Shown here: one piece after another, positions 1 through 6,966 of the stretch
Layout of the letters: each line of letters opens with the position of its first letter
How positions within the stretch are numbered: position 1 is the stretch's first letter
Assembly (NCBI GenBank): GCA_903958265.1
Contig: CAJBSQ010000064.1
Location: 1 to 11,337 of the forward strand
Length of the DNA: 11,337 nt
Source of the DNA: an uncultured Planctomycetaceae bacterium
GTDB lineage: Bacteria > Planctomycetota > Planctomycetia > Pirellulales > UBA1268
Direction of reading: 5' to 3'
Program-made: the position numbers and the translations under genes
Notes under the pieces: model-generated
Databases searched by the model: none
Told to the model about the DNA's origin: nothing
Seen by the model: the letters and a program-made list of their open reading frames with translations, nothing else

Positions 1-680
1 TCCTTCATCGTCAGTTCCTCGTAGTAGTAGAGGATGATGATCAGCCGCTCATTGCGGTTGAGCCCCTTGGTGACCAGCCGCATCAGATCCGCCTTCTGGA
101 TCCGCCGCGTGGGGTCCTCCCCCTTCTTGTCTTCCAGGATGTCGATCTCCTGGACTTCCTTCGAGCTGTCGGTCTCGCACCACTTCTTGTTGAGACTCAC
201 CAGGCTCACGGCGTTGGCCTCGATCAGGAGCTTCTCGAACTCCTCGCGGGAGAGCCCCATGTGCTCGGCCACCTCGGCGTCGGCCGGCGCGCGGCCGAAC
301 TTGGCCTCGAGCTGCTTGAGCGCCTCGTTGAGCTTGCTGGCCTTGCTGCGGACGAGCCGCGGCACCCAGTCCATCGTGCGGAGTTCGTCGAGCATGGCTC
401 CGCGGATCCGAGGCACGCAGTAGGTCTCGAACTTCACCCCCCGCGACATGTCAAAGGCGTCGATGGCGTCCATCAGGCCGAACGTGCCGGCCGACACGAG
501 GTCGTCGAGTTCGACCCCGTCGGGGAGCCGTGACCAGATCCGCTCGCCGTTGTATTTCACGAGCGGCAGATAGAGCTCGATCAACCGGTTTCGCAGGTCC
601 TCGTCGGACTGGTCCTGCTTGAACCGCTTCCAGAGCTCCAGCACTTCCTCGGCCGACATCTGGGTCGCGTGATAAGCCAC
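1..680 (-). CDS. fliA: FliA/WhiG-family RNA polymerase sigma factor (sigma-28), 3' end cut off
   Basis: This is a flagellar-type alternative sigma factor, expected to direct core RNA polymerase to late flagellar promoters. About 226 residues are visible and the reading frame leaves the window at base 1. Region 2 is clear: LIELYLPLVKY near residues 34-44, DDLVSAGTFGLMDAIDAFD near 60-78, then VKFETYCVPRIRGAMLDEL and MDWVPR near 82-107, which is close to the SigD/FliA consensus. Region 3 follows (KLNEALKQLEAKFGRAP...VAEHMGLS), and region 4 begins with NRNERLIIILYYYEELTMKE. The missing part should be about 25-30 residues holding the region 4.2 helix-turn-helix. The start is the GTG at 680, which has an AAGGAGG Shine-Dalgarno (686-692) five bases upstream and gives the conserved frame; the nearby ATG at 684 is out of frame. 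flhA lies 224 bp upstream on the same strand, supporting a flagellar role. Family assignment is firm; the distinction between FliA and WhiG names is by context. Confidence 0.95.
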   Translation of the reverse strand, partial: MAYHATQMSAEEVLELWKRFKQDQSDEDLRNRLIELYLPLVKYNGERIWSRLPDGVELDDLVSAGTFGLMDAIDAFDMSRGVKFETYCVPRIRGAMLDELRTMDWVPRLVRSKASKLNEALKQLEAKFGRAPADAEVAEHMGLSREEFEKLLIEANAVSLVSLNKKWCETDSSKEVQEIDILEDKKGEDPTRRIQKADLMRLVTKGLNRNERLIIILYYYEELTMK

Positions 681-685
681 GGCAT

Positions 686-692
686 CCTCCTT
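686..692 (-). promoter_or_regulatory. Strong Shine-Dalgarno of the sigma-factor gene
   Basis: On the minus strand the sequence AAGGAGG lies five bases before the GTG at 680. It decides the start over the ATG at 684, which is in another frame and too close. It stands out because the other genes in the window have weak or no ribosome-binding sites. Confidence 0.75.
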
Positions 693-714
693 GACAGGTT
701 CTCGTTCGCAACCA

Positions 715-739
715 GGCTCGCACCCTCCTGGTGCGAACC
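715..739 (-). promoter_or_regulatory. Stem-loop in the leader of the sigma-factor gene, AGGAG in the loop
   Basis: Read on the minus strand, arms GGTTCGCACC and GGTGCGAGCC flank a five-base AGGAG loop. As RNA this gives 10 consecutive pairs with one G-U wobble. It ends 35 bases before the GTG start and about 22 bases before the real Shine-Dalgarno. No T-run follows, so it is not a classic terminator. It could be a leader hairpin or RNA-processing site between flhA and the sigma gene. The structure is seen directly; a function is inferred. Confidence 0.45.
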
Positions 740-904
740 CTCATCGACCGCCGCGTTCGGCAACACCGACCAACTGCTTGTCATCGGCAGCCGCGCGGCG
801 GTCACGTGATCATTTTCCAGGGTGCCCCTGCACCCATCGCTGCTTCTCCAGTCCTCCCAATCGTTCGTTTGTCACCGGCGGATCGCTGAGCCGGAAAGTC
901 TCCG

Positions 905-3013
905 TCAGGCCGCGCGGGCCCCCTCCATCGATCCCACCGTCGCAAACACCTCGAGCCGATCCTCGTCGAGCGTCTCCTCCTCGGCGAGCACCACGAGATC
1001 GGGCAGGTGGCGGGCGAAGGCCTCGCGGATCGTGCGCCGGGCGGCCGCAGGCACCAACACCACCGGCTGCCCGCCCCGCTCGATCGCCGCCCGGGTCGCC
1101 CGCCGCAGGTCGTTCACAAGCTTCGCCGGCACCCGGGCCGCCGCGCCGCGGGCCGACCGCACGACCGCCTCAACGGCGCCGCCGGCAAGCCGCACCGCGG
1201 TGAGCCTGCCCTGTGGATCGCGTGCCCGGCGGCAGATCGTGCCTGCCAGCCGGCGACGCACGATCTCGGCGAGCTGCCACGGTTCGGCTGCTTCGGCGGC
1301 GTGGTCCGACATGAGTTCGAGGAGTTCCGCGAGTGGCCGGATCGGCACGCCTTCGCGGAGCAGGCACTGGAGCGTCCGCTGGATGCGGGCCACGCTGAGC
1401 ACGCCCGGCACGATCTGATCGACGACGGCCGGCTGGGCTGCGCGAAGCGACTCGACGAGCCGGTTGGCCGCGTCCCTGGTCAGCAGTCGGTCGGCCCGCC
1501 TGCGGACGGCGGCCTCGAGCCCGCGGGCGACGCAGCCCGCATCGTCGAGGACGGTCGCGCCCCGGAGCCGGCAGGTCTCGGCCAGCGCGTGCCCCACCCA
1601 GGTGCCGGTGCGTCCGGTGAGCGGGTCGATGGCGGCGGCGCCGGCGACGGGGGATGGCTCACCCGCCGCCATGATCGCCATCATCCGCCCCGCGGGAATC
1701 TCGGCTTCGCCGATCATGTCGCCAGCAATCGTGATCCGGTAGCCGCGGTCGGGAAGGGCGAGGTCGTCGCGGAGTGCTACCTGCGGCAGCACCACCCCGA
1801 GATCGGCAACCACCGCGGTGCGGAGGGCCGAGACCCGCTCGAGCAGCGGGCCATTCCTCCCCACGAGCCCCAGGAGACCGCGGCCAAGTTCGATGGCGAC
1901 CCGGTCGTCGGCGAGCAGGTCATCGGCGGGCGACGCGGGCTTCGCCAGCGCCCGCCGGGAGGTCCCGGCCACGGCGTCCGCATCGTCGGCGAGCTCATCC
2001 GACGGGGCGTCGGCGGAGGCCGACCGCCGCCCGATCACCACCGCCGCAGTGAGCGTGATCGCCGCCATGCCCGCGAGCGGCAGAAACGGCAGGCCGCTGA
2101 GCGAGAGCAGGGCAAGAAACACGCCGGTGATCGCGAGTACGTGGGGCTTGGCCGTGAACTGGCGGCCGAACTCCCGCGAGAGATCGACCGCCTGGCTCGA
2201 CCGCGAGACGAGCAGGCCCGTGGCGACCGAAATGAACAGCGCGGGTACCGCACTCGACAGCCCGTCGCCGATCGTCAAGCGGGCGTACACCCCGAGCGCC
2301 TTGTCGACGGCCATCCCGTGCTCGACGACGCCGATGGCGAGCCCCCCGACGATGTTCACCACGATGATGATCATGCTGGCGATCGACTCGCCGCGGACGA
2401 ACCGGCTGGCGCCGTCCATGCTCGCAAAGAAGTCGGCCTGACGTTGCAGGTCGTTCCGCATCCGGCGGGCCTGTTCGCGGGTCAGCGAGCCGGCATTGAC
2501 TTCGGTGTCGATCGCCATCTGCCGGCCCGGCAGGCCGTCGAGGGCGAAGCGGGCCGCCACCTCGCTCGTCCGCGTGGCACCGGCGGTGATCACGATCAGC
2601 TGCACGATCGAGATGATCGCGAAAATGACCGCGCCCACGACGAGGTTGTTGGCGGCGACAAACTCCCCGAACGCCTCGACCACCTCGCCCGCGGCCGCGG
2701 TGCCGTCGATCGCCGCCCGGGTGAGAATCAGCCTCGTGGTGGCGATGTTGAGCACCAGACGGATGAGCGTGATCCCGAGCAGGAACGTGGGAAAGACGCT
2801 CATGTCGAGCGGCGTGCGGGCGGCGAGGGCCCCCAGCAGCGCCATGACGGAGATGGTGAGGTTGACCGCGAGCAGCACGTCCACCAGCGCCGCAGGCACC
2901 GGCGCGAGCACGACCAGCACGGCCAGGAGGATGGCCGCCGGGATCGCGAAGTCCATGATGTGGGCGGAGACGGGGCGGCGAAATGCCGCCACCGTCCCGA
3001 GTGGCTGTGCCAT
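905..3013 (-). CDS. flhA: Flagellar biosynthesis protein FlhA
   Basis: FlhA is the large membrane component of the flagellar type III export gate; it couples proton flow to substrate export and docks export chaperones with its cytoplasmic domain. At 702 residues the protein has the usual family length. Residues about 22-145 and 211-328 contain the expected set of hydrophobic segments (about eight). The FHIPEP signature is at about 150-175 (EVAARFALDGLPGRQMAID), followed by SMDGASRFVRGES near 198-210 and LTIGDGLSSAVPALFIS near 246-262. The charged linker (about 330-370) leads to the cytoplasmic domain (about 371-702), with the conserved VPGVLSVARIQRTLQCLLREGVPIR near 535-559. Odd points are Glu209 where Salmonella FlhA has the essential Asp208, and Glu171 where an Asp is usual in the FHIPEP loop. 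The start is ATG at 3013 without an obvious Shine-Dalgarno; an internal ATG at 2956 is a less likely alternative. It is the first gene of a leftward unit with the sigma factor. Confidence 0.97.
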   Translation of the reverse strand: MAQPLGTVAAFRRPVSAHIMDFAIPAAILLAVLVVLAPVPAALVDVLLAVNLTISVMALLGALAARTPLDMSVFPTFLLGITLIRLVLNIATTRLILTRAAIDGTAAAGEVVEAFGEFVAANNLVVGAVIFAIISIVQLIVITAGATRTSEVAARFALDGLPGRQMAIDTEVNAGSLTREQARRMRNDLQRQADFFASMDGASRFVRGESIASMIIIVVNIVGGLAIGVVEHGMAVDKALGVYARLTIGDGLSSAVPALFISVATGLLVSRSSQAVDLSREFGRQFTAKPHVLAITGVFLALLSLSGLPFLPLAGMAAITLTAAVVIGRRSASADAPSDELADDADAVAGTSRRALAKPASPADDLLADDRVAIELGRGLLGLVGRNGPLLERVSALRTAVVADLGVVLPQVALRDDLALPDRGYRITIAGDMIGEAEIPAGRMMAIMAAGEPSPVAGAAAIDPLTGRTGTWVGHALAETCRLRGATVLDDAGCVARGLEAAVRRRADRLLTRDAANRLVESLRAAQPAVVDQIVPGVLSVARIQRTLQCLLREGVPIRPLAELLELMSDHAAEAAEPWQLAEIVRRRLAGTICRRARDPQGRLTAVRLAGGAVEAVVRSARGAAARVPAKLVNDLRRATRAAIERGGQPVVLVPAAARRTIREAFARHLPDLVVLAEEETLDEDRLEVFATVGSMEGARAA

Positions 3014-3085
3014 GCGGGCGGGTGCCGTGAACGAATGACCGGGGTCTGCCCCGCGGGCGGAAGGCCCGTGGGGGAGCGGGACGGT

Positions 3086-3117
3086 AGCGGTCTGCTCGAG
3101 GGCGAGTCCAGACCGCT
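3086..3117. promoter_or_regulatory. Inverted repeat in the flhA / 3184 divergent promoter region
   Basis: Perfect 9 bp arms AGCGGTCTG (3086-3094) and CAGACCGCT (3109-3117) enclose 14 bases. Inside, CTCG (3095-3098) and CGAG (3103-3106) extend the stem, giving 13 pairs with a two-base bulge and an AGGG loop. A third copy of the arm core, GCGGTCT at 3119-3125, can pair with GACCGC at 3111-3116 instead. The element sits 73 bp before flhA and 67 bp before the rightward gene, where an operator or a leader hairpin would be expected. Function is not known. Confidence 0.5.
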
Positions 3118-3183
3118 CGCGGTCTCCACCACCGACTACAATCGCGGGGAAATCGGTATTTACCCGCGACGTGGACTCCCACC

Positions 3184-3633
3184 ATGCACTTCGAACGCTT
3201 CGGACTCGCCTTCGAGTACCCCGATAACTGGTCGGTCGACACCGACGACTCCCAGGACCGCTATGCCACCGTCACCGTCTACGCGCCCGGTGGCGGATTC
3301 TGGTCGGTGAGCGGTCACGCAGCGGGGGGTGATCCGGTGGAACTCTCGGCCACGGTCGTCGGCCAGATGAAGGAGGAGTACCAACAACTCGACTGCGAAC
3401 CGGCATCCGACACGATTGCGGGCCGCGAGCTGACCGGCTTCGACATGAACTTCTACTGCCTCGACCTCACCAACACGGCGGAGGTCCGCACGCTGGAAAC
3501 CGACGACGCCGTGTACCTGATCCTCTACCAGGCCGAGGACCGGGAGTGGGACGGCATCGCCCCGGTGTTCGCCGCGATGACGATGAGTTTCGTGAAGGCG
3601 GTCGGCACCAGCGGGCCACCGCGCCGGAACTGA
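3184..3633 (+). CDS. Conserved hypothetical protein, PsbP/Mog1-like fold suspected
   Basis: The 149-residue product has no signal peptide and no membrane segment, so it is probably cytoplasmic. It opens with HFERFGLAFEYPDNWSV, the 'short beta-strand, then Y-P-x-x-W' start typical of PsbP/Mog1-like small alpha/beta domains. It then alternates predicted strands (YATVTVY, FWSVSGH, YLILYQ) with one helix (SATVVGQMKEEYQQ), and the last helix has VFAAMTMSFV, as in that fold. There are two cysteines (71 and 92) and a Pro/Arg-rich tail (GPPRRN). The start is ATG at 3184 without a clear Shine-Dalgarno; codon use is strongly G/C-ending, as in neighbouring genes, which supports real coding. It is divergent from flhA and 490 bp upstream of the TerC gene. 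The fold is a by-eye inference and no function can be given. Confidence 0.8.
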   Translation: MHFERFGLAFEYPDNWSVDTDDSQDRYATVTVYAPGGGFWSVSGHAAGGDPVELSATVVGQMKEEYQQLDCEPASDTIAGRELTGFDMNFYCLDLTNTAEVRTLETDDAVYLILYQAEDREWDGIAPVFAAMTMSFVKAVGTSGPPRRN

Positions 3634-4123
3634 TCGCCCGGAAAGAGTGACCGCCAGCCGTGGCCGGTAGGTCGCGGAAAGACGGCTGCGCCCCGCGATA
3701 GGCTGGGGTGGTCGCCACACCCGAGCGACCCATGCCTAAGATCCGCGACCCCCCGGGCCGTCCGCGGGGTCCACCACCCGCGGCATGATGATCCTAGGGC
3801 GCCCGTCGCGTGCCGGACGCCACCGCGACCAAAAATCCGGCTGGGCGGTGCCTCGTCGGCGATTTTCGGAGCACCATTCCCCTCCCGACTCCCCTGCCTG
3901 CCCATTTTTTCAATCCGGGCAGGCCGGTTTGTCGGGCTACACTTAGTTTTTCTACCGAAGACCGGCGGCGTTCGGACCTCGTCGGCGGGCCGAGTTGATA
4001 CCATTCCTGCGACCTCGCAGGCCCACGACGCTGCCGACGGCCCCCGCCCTCCCACCACTCGGACCACCCCCCGTGCACTTCCTTGCAGACGTCATTCCGC
4101 CCGCGGCTGGCGGTGAAATCCAG
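3634..4123. other. 490 bp non-coding region before the TerC-family gene
   Basis: No open reading frame here has convincing protein character. The left half holds short GC-rich inverted repeats that may end the upstream transcript: GGTCGC/GCGACC at 3710-3715 and 3725-3730, and GACCCC/GGGGTC at 3747-3752 and 3766-3771. Neither is followed by a T-run. The right half is locally richer in A/T (around 3904-3916 and 3938-3958) and contains two stems described separately. The GTG at 4073 would lengthen the TerC protein by 17 residues, so the true leader could be 51 bp shorter. Confidence 0.5.
3896..3965 (+). promoter_or_regulatory. Two abutting stem-loops in the probable leader of the TerC-family gene
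   Basis: The first stem pairs GCCTGCCC (3896-3903) with GGGCAGGC (3917-3924), eight perfect pairs around a 13-base loop containing six T. The second pairs CCGGT (3924-3928) with ACCGG (3961-3965), continued by CGG/CCG (3933-3935 with 3955-3957). They share base 3924, so they abut or compete. TerC-family genes are often controlled by the manganese-sensing yybP-ykoY riboswitch, but I do not see its GGGGAGUA core here. This may be an unrelated leader structure or a promoter/operator region. Confidence 0.3.
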
Positions 4124-5140
4124 ATGTCGCACTGGATCGCCTTCGCGGTCTTCGTGACCGTGATGCTGGTGCTCGACCTCACCGTCTTCCACAAGAAGTC
4201 GCACGAGCCCTCCCTCCGCGAGAGCGCGTTCTGGACCTGCTTCTGGTCGGCTCTCGCGCTCGGCTTCAACGGCCTCGTCTGGTGGTGGCTGGGCAGCAAG
4301 CCGGCGATCGAGTTCCTCACCGGCTACCTCGTCGAATGGTCGTTGTCGATGGACAACGTCTTCGTGTTCGCCGTGGTCTTCGCCTACTTTGGCGTGCCGC
4401 TGAAGTACCAATACCGCGTGCTTTTCTGGGGCATCCTCGGCGCCGTGATCATGCGGCTGACGTTCGTGCTCCTCGGAGCCGAACTCGTCGAGCGCTACAA
4501 GTGGGTGATGTGGCTGTTCGGTGGCTTTCTCGTCTACACGGGCATCAAGCTCGCCCTCGGCGGCGGCGACCACGAGCCGGGTGAGAACGGCATGATCCGG
4601 CTCTTCCGCCGCTTCATCCCGGTCTCCAAGGAGCAGTCGGGCGACCGGTTCTTCGTTCGGGAGAACGGCAAACTCCTGGCCACCCCGCTGTTCCTGGTGC
4701 TGCTGGTCGTGGAGAGCACCGACGTGCTGTTCGCGGTCGACAGCGTGCCGGCGATCCTGGGCGTGGTCTCGCCCGGCACCCACTACATGCGGTTCATCGC
4801 CTTCACGTCGAATGTGTTCGCGATTCTCGGCCTGCGGGCCCTCTACTTCCTGCTGGCCGGCGTCATGGACCTGTTCCGGTTCCTCAACTACGGCCTCTCG
4901 GCAGTCCTGGTGTTCGTGGGCTGCAAGATGATCGTCGAGGCGGCCCGCCACAATGAGTGGCTGGCGGCCCAGGGGGGCTGGGACGCTCATGCCAAGGGGC
5001 ATCTCGTTCATCCGGCAGTCTCGCTGCTGGTGATCGTGGGCCTGATCGGCGCGAGCGTGGCTGCCTCGCTCGCCTTTCCCGAGCGGCGGCCACACGGTGG
5101 CGAGATCGCCGGAGAAGGCTCGAAGCCGGACCATTCATAG
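4124..5140 (+). CDS. TerC/Alx-family integral membrane protein (probable metal-ion transporter)
   Basis: This 338-residue multi-spanning membrane protein belongs to the TerC family, closest in pattern to the Alx/YgjT branch linked to manganese export and, historically, to tellurite or alkaline-pH phenotypes. The first span is at about 2-22 (HWIAFAVFVTVMLVLDL), followed by the cytoplasmic VFHKKSHEPSLRE loop. The family motif SLSMDNVFVFAVVF is at about 73-86 with Asp77 and Asn78, and its internal repeat VVESTDVLFAVDSVPAILGV at about 195-214 with Asp200 and Asp206; these acidic residues are the expected metal ligands. FTSNVFAILGLRALYFLLAG (227-246) is also characteristic. The C-terminal tail after the last span (about 297-318) is polar. 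I chose ATG 4124 because it starts just before the first span; GTG 4073 (17 extra residues, plausible periplasmic tip) and TTG 3995 are alternatives. The gene is convergent with the ATPase gene 53 bp away. Confidence 0.93.
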   Translation: MSHWIAFAVFVTVMLVLDLTVFHKKSHEPSLRESAFWTCFWSALALGFNGLVWWWLGSKPAIEFLTGYLVEWSLSMDNVFVFAVVFAYFGVPLKYQYRVLFWGILGAVIMRLTFVLLGAELVERYKWVMWLFGGFLVYTGIKLALGGGDHEPGENGMIRLFRRFIPVSKEQSGDRFFVRENGKLLATPLFLVLLVVESTDVLFAVDSVPAILGVVSPGTHYMRFIAFTSNVFAILGLRALYFLLAGVMDLFRFLNYGLSAVLVFVGCKMIVEAARHNEWLAAQGGWDAHAKGHLVHPAVSLLVIVGLIGASVAASLAFPERRPHGGEIAGEGSKPDHS

Positions 5141-5193
5141 CCCGCGCGGAGCACAAGGTTTTCAACCTCTGCTGCCCCGCCGACCTGCTCCGA
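5141..5193. other. Convergent intergenic gap
   Basis: These 53 bp separate two converging genes. They contain the short inverted repeat AGGTT/AACCT around TTC near 5157-5169, and outer arms GGAGCA (5148-5153) and TGCTCC (5186-5191). Together these could form a weak shared terminator, but the stems are short and only a four-base T-run (5159-5162) is present. Confidence 0.25.
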
Positions 5194-6966
5194 TCAGAGG
5201 GCGTCTTCGGTGCGGAGCGTGACCTCGATCAGCCGCTCCATCACCTCCGCGGGCGACTCGTGCGGGAAGTTCGTGAGCACGACCTCCTTCGCGTAGAGCT
5301 TGCCGATGTAGCGGCGGTGCTTGGCGGCCGCGTTGTGGCTGGCGAGGAAGTCACGGTGGGCCGAGTTGATCACGATCTCGTTCCGCGCCGAGTCGTAGCG
5401 GCTCCGCCACGGCTGACCGTGCTCGGCGTCGAGCCGGTAGCCAGGCAGGCCGCGACCACCGGCGGCGTCGGCGAGCGGATCGTCCACAAACTTGAGATCG
5501 ACCTGATCGCGGACCTCGACCTCGCCCTGCCGCGCCGTGACGCCGACCGTCACCACGCCCACCGACGACGAGGCCACGCGACACGACGGACCGTCGGTCG
5601 CGATTGCGGCCGAGCCCGCCAGGATCTGCCAGGTGAAGAGCACACCACCGGCGAGCGGCACATCGATGGCGTCGCGGGCCGTGGCGGAGAACAGGCAGGA
5701 ATCGCCGGGTTGCCGCCTGGGCGTCCGCGGGGAAATCCGCACGGCGGCCAGCGGCCCGGGATCGGCCGCGAGGAGCGGCCGCGGAGCCGAGCCGCCGGCC
5801 TTTTTGGAGCGGCCTTCACCCTCCGCCGGCAGCTCACCCGACACGCCGGGCCGTCCCTGGAGGGATGGGGCCGACTTCGGGATGTCGAAGAACAAATACT
5901 CCTCCGCCGGCAGGTCGGCAAGCGCCGAGGCGAAGGCCTTGTGAACCTGCTTGAGGAGCTGCCGGCTGGCCCGCTCGGCCTCGGCCTGCTCCCGCGAGGC
6001 CATCGCCTCGCGGATGTCCTCCTCGATTGCCGCCGCCGCCTCAACGAGGGCGTCGAGCGCCGGATCTGGCACGATGCCTGACCGCGTGCCCGGGGCGAGG
6101 GTCAGCGGCTCGAAATCAATCAGCCCCTCGAGCCGCCGGTCGGTCCACGGGGCATGCTGAAAGGGCAGCAGTTCGGTGATGTCCTTGAGCACGCGGGTGC
6201 CGTCCTTGCAGAGGGCGATCCCCGGCTCACCCGCGGCCTGATCGCCGCGAACGTAGACCTCCACGTTGATGTCGCCCAGCGGCGTCGGGTAGCGGCGCGG
6301 GATCTCCAGCCGGTCGCCGTCAAACTCCCGGGGCACCACCGCGAGCTGCTTCCGCGAGACGCTGTCGATCACCTCGATCGTGGCGCCCGATCGGCGGATG
6401 CGGTCGCGGAGTTCCGCCGAGAGATAGCGGGCCACCTTCTCGCCGGTGACGAGGTTCTTCGTGGCCTCGAGCAACGGCCCGACGACCACCCGCGTGCCGC
6501 CGGTCGCTATGCGGCCGCGGACCGCGCGGATCTCGTATCGCCGCTCGCCGCGAACCAGCCGCAGTTCGCGGAGGCCGGCCGGGCCGCCCGAAACCATCCG
6601 CAGTTCCTCACCGAGGCTCCAGAAGGAGAGCAGGCCGATGCCGAACTCGCCATGCACACCCCGCCGCTGAGCGGCATCGAGGTGCCGCTTCATCGAGTCG
6701 CAGAGGTGGGTTGCGATCCGCTCGAAGTCGGGCTCGCCGGCCTCATCGACCGCCACGCCCCGGCCGTCGTCGGCCACCTCGAGGTAGGTCTTTCCCTGGG
6801 ATCGCCGGCGGGAGATCCGCACGTGCGTCGCCCCGGCGTCGATCGCGTTCTCGGTGAACTCGCAGATCGCCTTGAGCGGATGCGTCTGCGAGTGGGCGAT
6901 GATCGTGATCGCGTTCCACTGGTCGCCGATCCGCAGTGTGCCGGAGGTGGACGAGGAGGTCTTCAT
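5194..6966 (-). CDS. GHKL-type ATPase (MutL/MORC-like) with C-terminal Ig-like domain
   Basis: The 590-residue product has no signal peptide or membrane segment. Residues about 12-165 form a GHKL ATPase core. The N-box is ICEFTENAIDAG with Glu36 as candidate general base and Asn40 as Mg ligand; the DxGxG box is Asp66-Gly70 (DDGRG), and the glycine-rich lid box is HGEFGIGLLSFWS near 105-116. Residues about 170-300 look like an S5-type transducer domain, followed by a Glu/Arg-rich probable coiled coil (about 305-350). After a low-complexity linker (362-405), about 408-494 resembles a bacterial Ig-like domain, ending VTVGVTARQGEVEVRDQVDLKFV. The C-terminal 75 residues (NEIVINSAHRDF...RRYIGKLYAKEVVL...EVMERLIEVTL) form a compact module I cannot name. 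The start is ATG 6966; the upstream GTG 7014 would add a Pro/Gly-rich 16 residues and looks less natural. MutL/MORC-like ATPases often act on DNA, but no DNA-modifying gene adjoins this one, so its role is unknown. Confidence 0.88.
   Translation of the reverse strand: MKTSSSTSGTLRIGDQWNAITIIAHSQTHPLKAICEFTENAIDAGATHVRISRRRSQGKTYLEVADDGRGVAVDEAGEPDFERIATHLCDSMKRHLDAAQRRGVHGEFGIGLLSFWSLGEELRMVSGGPAGLRELRLVRGERRYEIRAVRGRIATGGTRVVVGPLLEATKNLVTGEKVARYLSAELRDRIRRSGATIEVIDSVSRKQLAVVPREFDGDRLEIPRRYPTPLGDINVEVYVRGDQAAGEPGIALCKDGTRVLKDITELLPFQHAPWTDRRLEGLIDFEPLTLAPGTRSGIVPDPALDALVEAAAAIEEDIREAMASREQAEAERASRQLLKQVHKAFASALADLPAEEYLFFDIPKSAPSLQGRPGVSGELPAEGEGRSKKAGGSAPRPLLAADPGPLAAVRISPRTPRRQPGDSCLFSATARDAIDVPLAGGVLFTWQILAGSAAIATDGPSCRVASSSVGVVTVGVTARQGEVEVRDQVDLKFVDDPLADAAGGRGLPGYRLDAEHGQPWRSRYDSARNEIVINSAHRDFLASHNAAAKHRRYIGKLYAKEVVLTNFPHESPAEVMERLIEVTLRTEDAL

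Larger units (their letters stand above)
681..904. other. Spacer between flhA and the sigma-factor gene
   Basis: This 224 bp spacer separates the stop of flhA from the GTG of the sigma gene, both on the minus strand. It holds the stem-loop at 715-739, the Shine-Dalgarno at 686-692 and an 8 bp palindrome TCACGTGA at 802-809. I see no convincing open reading frame. It is long for a within-operon gap, so an internal promoter or processing site is possible, but I cannot pick out a credible -35/-10 pair. Confidence 0.5.

Noticed and set aside
802..809. TCACGTGA palindrome as an operator
   Set aside because: It is only eight bases, with no second copy or promoter elements nearby, and is expected by chance.
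3137..3142. TACAAT as a -10 box for the gene at 3184
   Set aside because: It is well placed, but there is no acceptable -35 at 16-18 bp upstream. It is not strong enough to annotate.
1995..3242. Second minus-strand frame (415 codons) overlapping the flhA 5' half
   Set aside because: It is a +1 shadow of flhA full of HRR/RRG runs. The flhA frame carries the conserved sequence.
1007..3310. Long plus-strand open frame (767 codons) opposite flhA
   Set aside because: Its translation is rich in Arg/Gly/His/Pro with no domain. It mirrors flhA codons in very GC-rich DNA, where stops are rare on the opposite strand.
3747..3771. Rho-independent terminator after the hypothetical gene
   Set aside because: GACCCC/GGGGTC can form a GC-rich stem, but no T-run follows on either strand.
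3810..3998. Possible 62-codon gene before the TerC gene
   Set aside because: It has no ribosome-binding site, mixed codon use, no familiar motif, and it runs through the two stem-loops.
3634..4123. yybP-ykoY manganese riboswitch before the TerC-family gene
   Set aside because: It was looked for because of the family link, but the GGGGAGUA core and the conserved opposing loop are not present by eye.
3794..5134. Long minus-strand open frame (446 codons) opposite the TerC-family gene
   Set aside because: The His/Glu/Asp-rich translation (repeated EHQ, DHE) is the complement of membrane-protein codons. The plus-strand frame has clear TerC motifs.
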